Below, one piece after another: positions 62,691 through 64,000 of a stretch of DNA of 64,000 bases. The stretch's first letter is position 1. The number at the start of each line of letters is the position of its first letter. Both the position numbers and the translations under genes were made by a program. Origin of the DNA: Streptomyces xanthochromogenes (GTDB taxonomy: Bacteria > Actinomycetota > Actinomycetes > Streptomycetales > Streptomycetaceae); the NCBI RefSeq assembly GCF_014650455.1, contig NZ_BMUZ01000001.1, forward strand, positions 620,001-684,000, written 5' to 3'. Under the pieces are notes generated by a model. That model ran no database searches. It was not told the origin of the DNA and saw only the letters and a list, made by a program, of their open reading frames with translations.

Positions 62691-63221
62691 TTACTCGGCA
62701 CCGCCCTGCTCGGCGAGCTTGACGCGAAGCGCTTCCGCAGTGCGGACGAACTTCGACGGCAGCGCCTGGAGGAGCGAAGCAGTCTGCGACTGCTTGCCCT
62801 TGAACGCGCCGGCCAGCTTGCTGAGCAGAACCTCGCGGGACTCGAGGTCCGCAAGCTTCTTGATCTCATCGGCGGACAGCGCCTTGCCATCAAGGACACC
62901 GCCCTTGATGATCAGGTTCGGGTTCTCCTTGGCGAAGTCACGAAGACCCTTCGCCGACTCCACCGGGTCACCGGTGATGAAGGCAACCGCCGTCGGACCG
63001 TTGAACTGGTCGTCGAGCGAAGTGATCCCGGCCTCGTTGGCCGCAATCTTGGTCAGCGTGTTCTTCACCACGGCGTACTGGGCGTTCTCACCGAGCGAAC
63101 GACGCAGCGTCTTGAGCTGCGCCACGGTGAGACCCCGGTACTCGGTCAGCACGGCGGCGTTCGAGCTGCGGAACTGGTCCGCGAGCTCGGCTACCGCGGC
63201 AGCCTTGTCGGGCCTTGCCAT
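62691..63221 (-). CDS. rplJ: 50S ribosomal protein L10
   Basis: Stalk base that carries the L7/L12 dimers. 176 residues: [40 protein letters not shown], and the C-terminal helix [23 protein letters not shown] 63221 with AAGGAGG upstream; the longer frame runs through the leader hairpin. Confidence 0.98.
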   Translation of the reverse strand: MARPDKAAAVAELADQFRSSNAAVLTEYRGLTVAQLKTLRRSLGENAQYAVVKNTLTKIAANEAGITSLDDQFNGPTAVAFITGDPVESAKGLRDFAKENPNLIIKGGVLDGKALSADEIKKLADLESREVLLSKLAGAFKGKQSQTASLLQALPSKFVRTAEALRVKLAEQGGAE

Positions 63222-63280
63222 AGAGCGTCGGCCTCCTTCCGGGTGATGAGGACCGCTCAGAAGGGGCTGAACAAAACGAA

Positions 63281-63307
63281 ACGCCCCGGCGCAGGCGCAC
63301 GGGGCGT
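63281..63307 (-). promoter_or_regulatory. Attenuator-like hairpin in the rplJ leader
   Basis: 8-bp stem (63281-63288 with 63300-63307), followed on the minus strand by the T-rich TTTCGTTTTGTT. That is an intrinsic-terminator form inside the L10 leader, about 60 bases before the start codon. L10 leaders are known autoregulatory RNAs in other bacteria. Confidence 0.6.
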
Positions 63308-63450
63308 AGCTCAACCAGCTGCACTCAGAAGAGACATCCGGGAACTTTCCACGGTCACCTGCGCGGGTCGTCCGCATCCAGCGGATCCTTCGGCCACCGC
63401 ACCCTCGAATGAAGGCACGGCAACGACCAGCGGTCTTTGGCTTCTGGGGA

Positions 63451-63480
63451 AGCGTACGTTACGGCGTCCGTGTCAAGCAA
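63451..63480 (-). promoter_or_regulatory. Candidate rplJ promoter
   Basis: On the minus strand, -10-like TACGCT (63456 to 63451) is preceded at 18 bases by TTGCTT (63480 to 63475); an overlapping TTGACA has a 14-base spacer. It would give a leader of about 220 bases. Confidence 0.4.
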
Positions 63481-63490
63481 ATCCGCTCGT

Positions 63491-63534
63491 ACGGGGTGCC
63501 GGCGCGGGTGCCGCAGGGGCGGGCGGCACCCCGT
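63491..63534 (-). terminator. Hairpin terminator after the lipoprotein gene
   Basis: Perfect 11-bp stem (63491-63501 with 63524-63534), beginning 13 bases past the stop. Confidence 0.7.
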
Positions 63535-63547
63535 GCCGGGCGGTCCG

Positions 63548-64000
63548 TCAGGCGTTCTCGCCGCCCGCACCGGCACCGGCCCGCTTCATCATCTCGGCCA
63601 TGTCGAACGTCTCGGACGCCGGCGGAGCCGTGACGGCGACCTTGGTCCCGTAGTCCGAGTAGTGGGCGTTCATGCTGATCTTGCCCTGCGGCGTGGTGAT
63701 GCCGACGTTCATCTGCACCGGGTAGCCGTCCTTGTTGATCCAGAGCTCGGTGTCGTAGCCCTTGATGCCGGACTGCTTCGCGGAGTCGAGGAGCTTCTTG
63801 CGGTCCTGGGCGGACATGCCGTCGAGCGCCTGATTGCTCGCAGCCATCTCGTCCACCGTCAGGGTCCCCTTGTAGTGCTCCGCGGGGGCTCCGTCGATCT
63901 GCTCGCTGCCGAGGTGCTTCAGGCTCGGCGAGTCCGTCAGGATGGCGAGCTGCTGGGCCGGGTCCTGCTTCTCGGCTCCGCCGGTCAGCGACTGGGAGGA
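63548..64000 (-). CDS. Putative lipoprotein (LolA/LppX-like fold), N-terminus beyond window
   Basis: The last 150 residues are visible. They read SLTGGAEKQDPAQQLAILTD, EHYKGTLTVDEMAASNQALD, SGIKGYDTELWINKDGYPVQ, MNVGITTPQGKISMNAHYSD. The end is PPASETFDMAEMMKRAGAGA. This is the pattern of Streptomyces lipoproteins encoded next to rplJ. The signal peptide and lipobox would be outside the window, so the lipid anchor is inferred from relatives. Confidence 0.75.
   Translation of the reverse strand, partial: SSQSLTGGAEKQDPAQQLAILTDSPSLKHLGSEQIDGAPAEHYKGTLTVDEMAASNQALDGMSAQDRKKLLDSAKQSGIKGYDTELWINKDGYPVQMNVGITTPQGKISMNAHYSDYGTKVAVTAPPASETFDMAEMMKRAGAGAGGENA

Overview
This is high-G+C actinobacterial DNA. 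Gene order, GTG/TTG starts and protein sequences point to a Streptomyces (family-level certainty high, species unknown). The window runs through the transcription/translation core of the chromosome, and most of that core lies on the minus strand. No tRNA, rRNA or CRISPR array was seen.

Left part (1-10061): cell-wall amino-sugar genes glmS (C-terminus cut by the window) and glmM flank coaA and a DUF389 membrane protein. Next come rplM-rpsI, an ABC-F ATPase divergent from a secreted/anchored protein of unknown role, and truA.

S10-spc-alpha super-operon (10147-27000, minus): in transcription order rpsJ-rplC-rplD-rplW-rplB-rpsS-rplV-rpsC-rplP-rpmC-rpsQ, rplN-rplX-rplE-rpsN-rpsH-rplF-rplR-rpsE-rpmD-rplO, secY-adk-map, infA-rpmJ-rpsM-rpsK-rpoA-rplQ. 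Strong hairpins sit at rpsQ/rplN, rpsN/rpsH, rplO/secY and after adk, so the super-operon is probably cut into several transcripts. rpsD is not between rpsK and rpoA. That gap instead holds broken copies of the 3' end of rpsK.

Middle part (27001-38257): a gene-poor leader region, a winged-helix/Zn-ribbon protein with a Uma2-type nuclease-fold protein, a whiJ/abaA-like cassette (DUF397 protein, Xre-DUF5753 regulator, divergent HATPase), a lipoprotein PIG-L deacetylase, and the str operon rpsL-rpsG-fusA-tuf. The rpsJ and rpsL leaders share a near-identical stem-loop element.

Tail locus (38258-53992), between rpsL and rpoC: an Xre regulator faces a WhiB-like/Zn-finger/excisionase-like operon. 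After that come tail terminator, major tail protein, two tail-assembly chaperones joined by a -1 frameshift, two tandem short tape-measure-like proteins, distal tail protein, three tail/baseplate proteins, a collagen-like tail fibre, an amidase and two small membrane proteins. No capsid, portal, terminase or integrase is present. The layout is that of a non-contractile (siphophage-type) tailocin held at a housekeeping locus. A 17-bp motif occurs in both divergent regulatory promoters and again upstream of the tail genes, which suggests shared control. A visibly AT-richer gene pair (43340-44549) interrupts the tail genes like a phage moron.

Right part (54068-64000, minus): rplJ-rplL, rpoB, rpoC, with an attenuator-like leader before rplJ, a terminator-like hairpin after rplL and hairpins between rpoB and rpoC. 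The window ends inside a lipoprotein gene.
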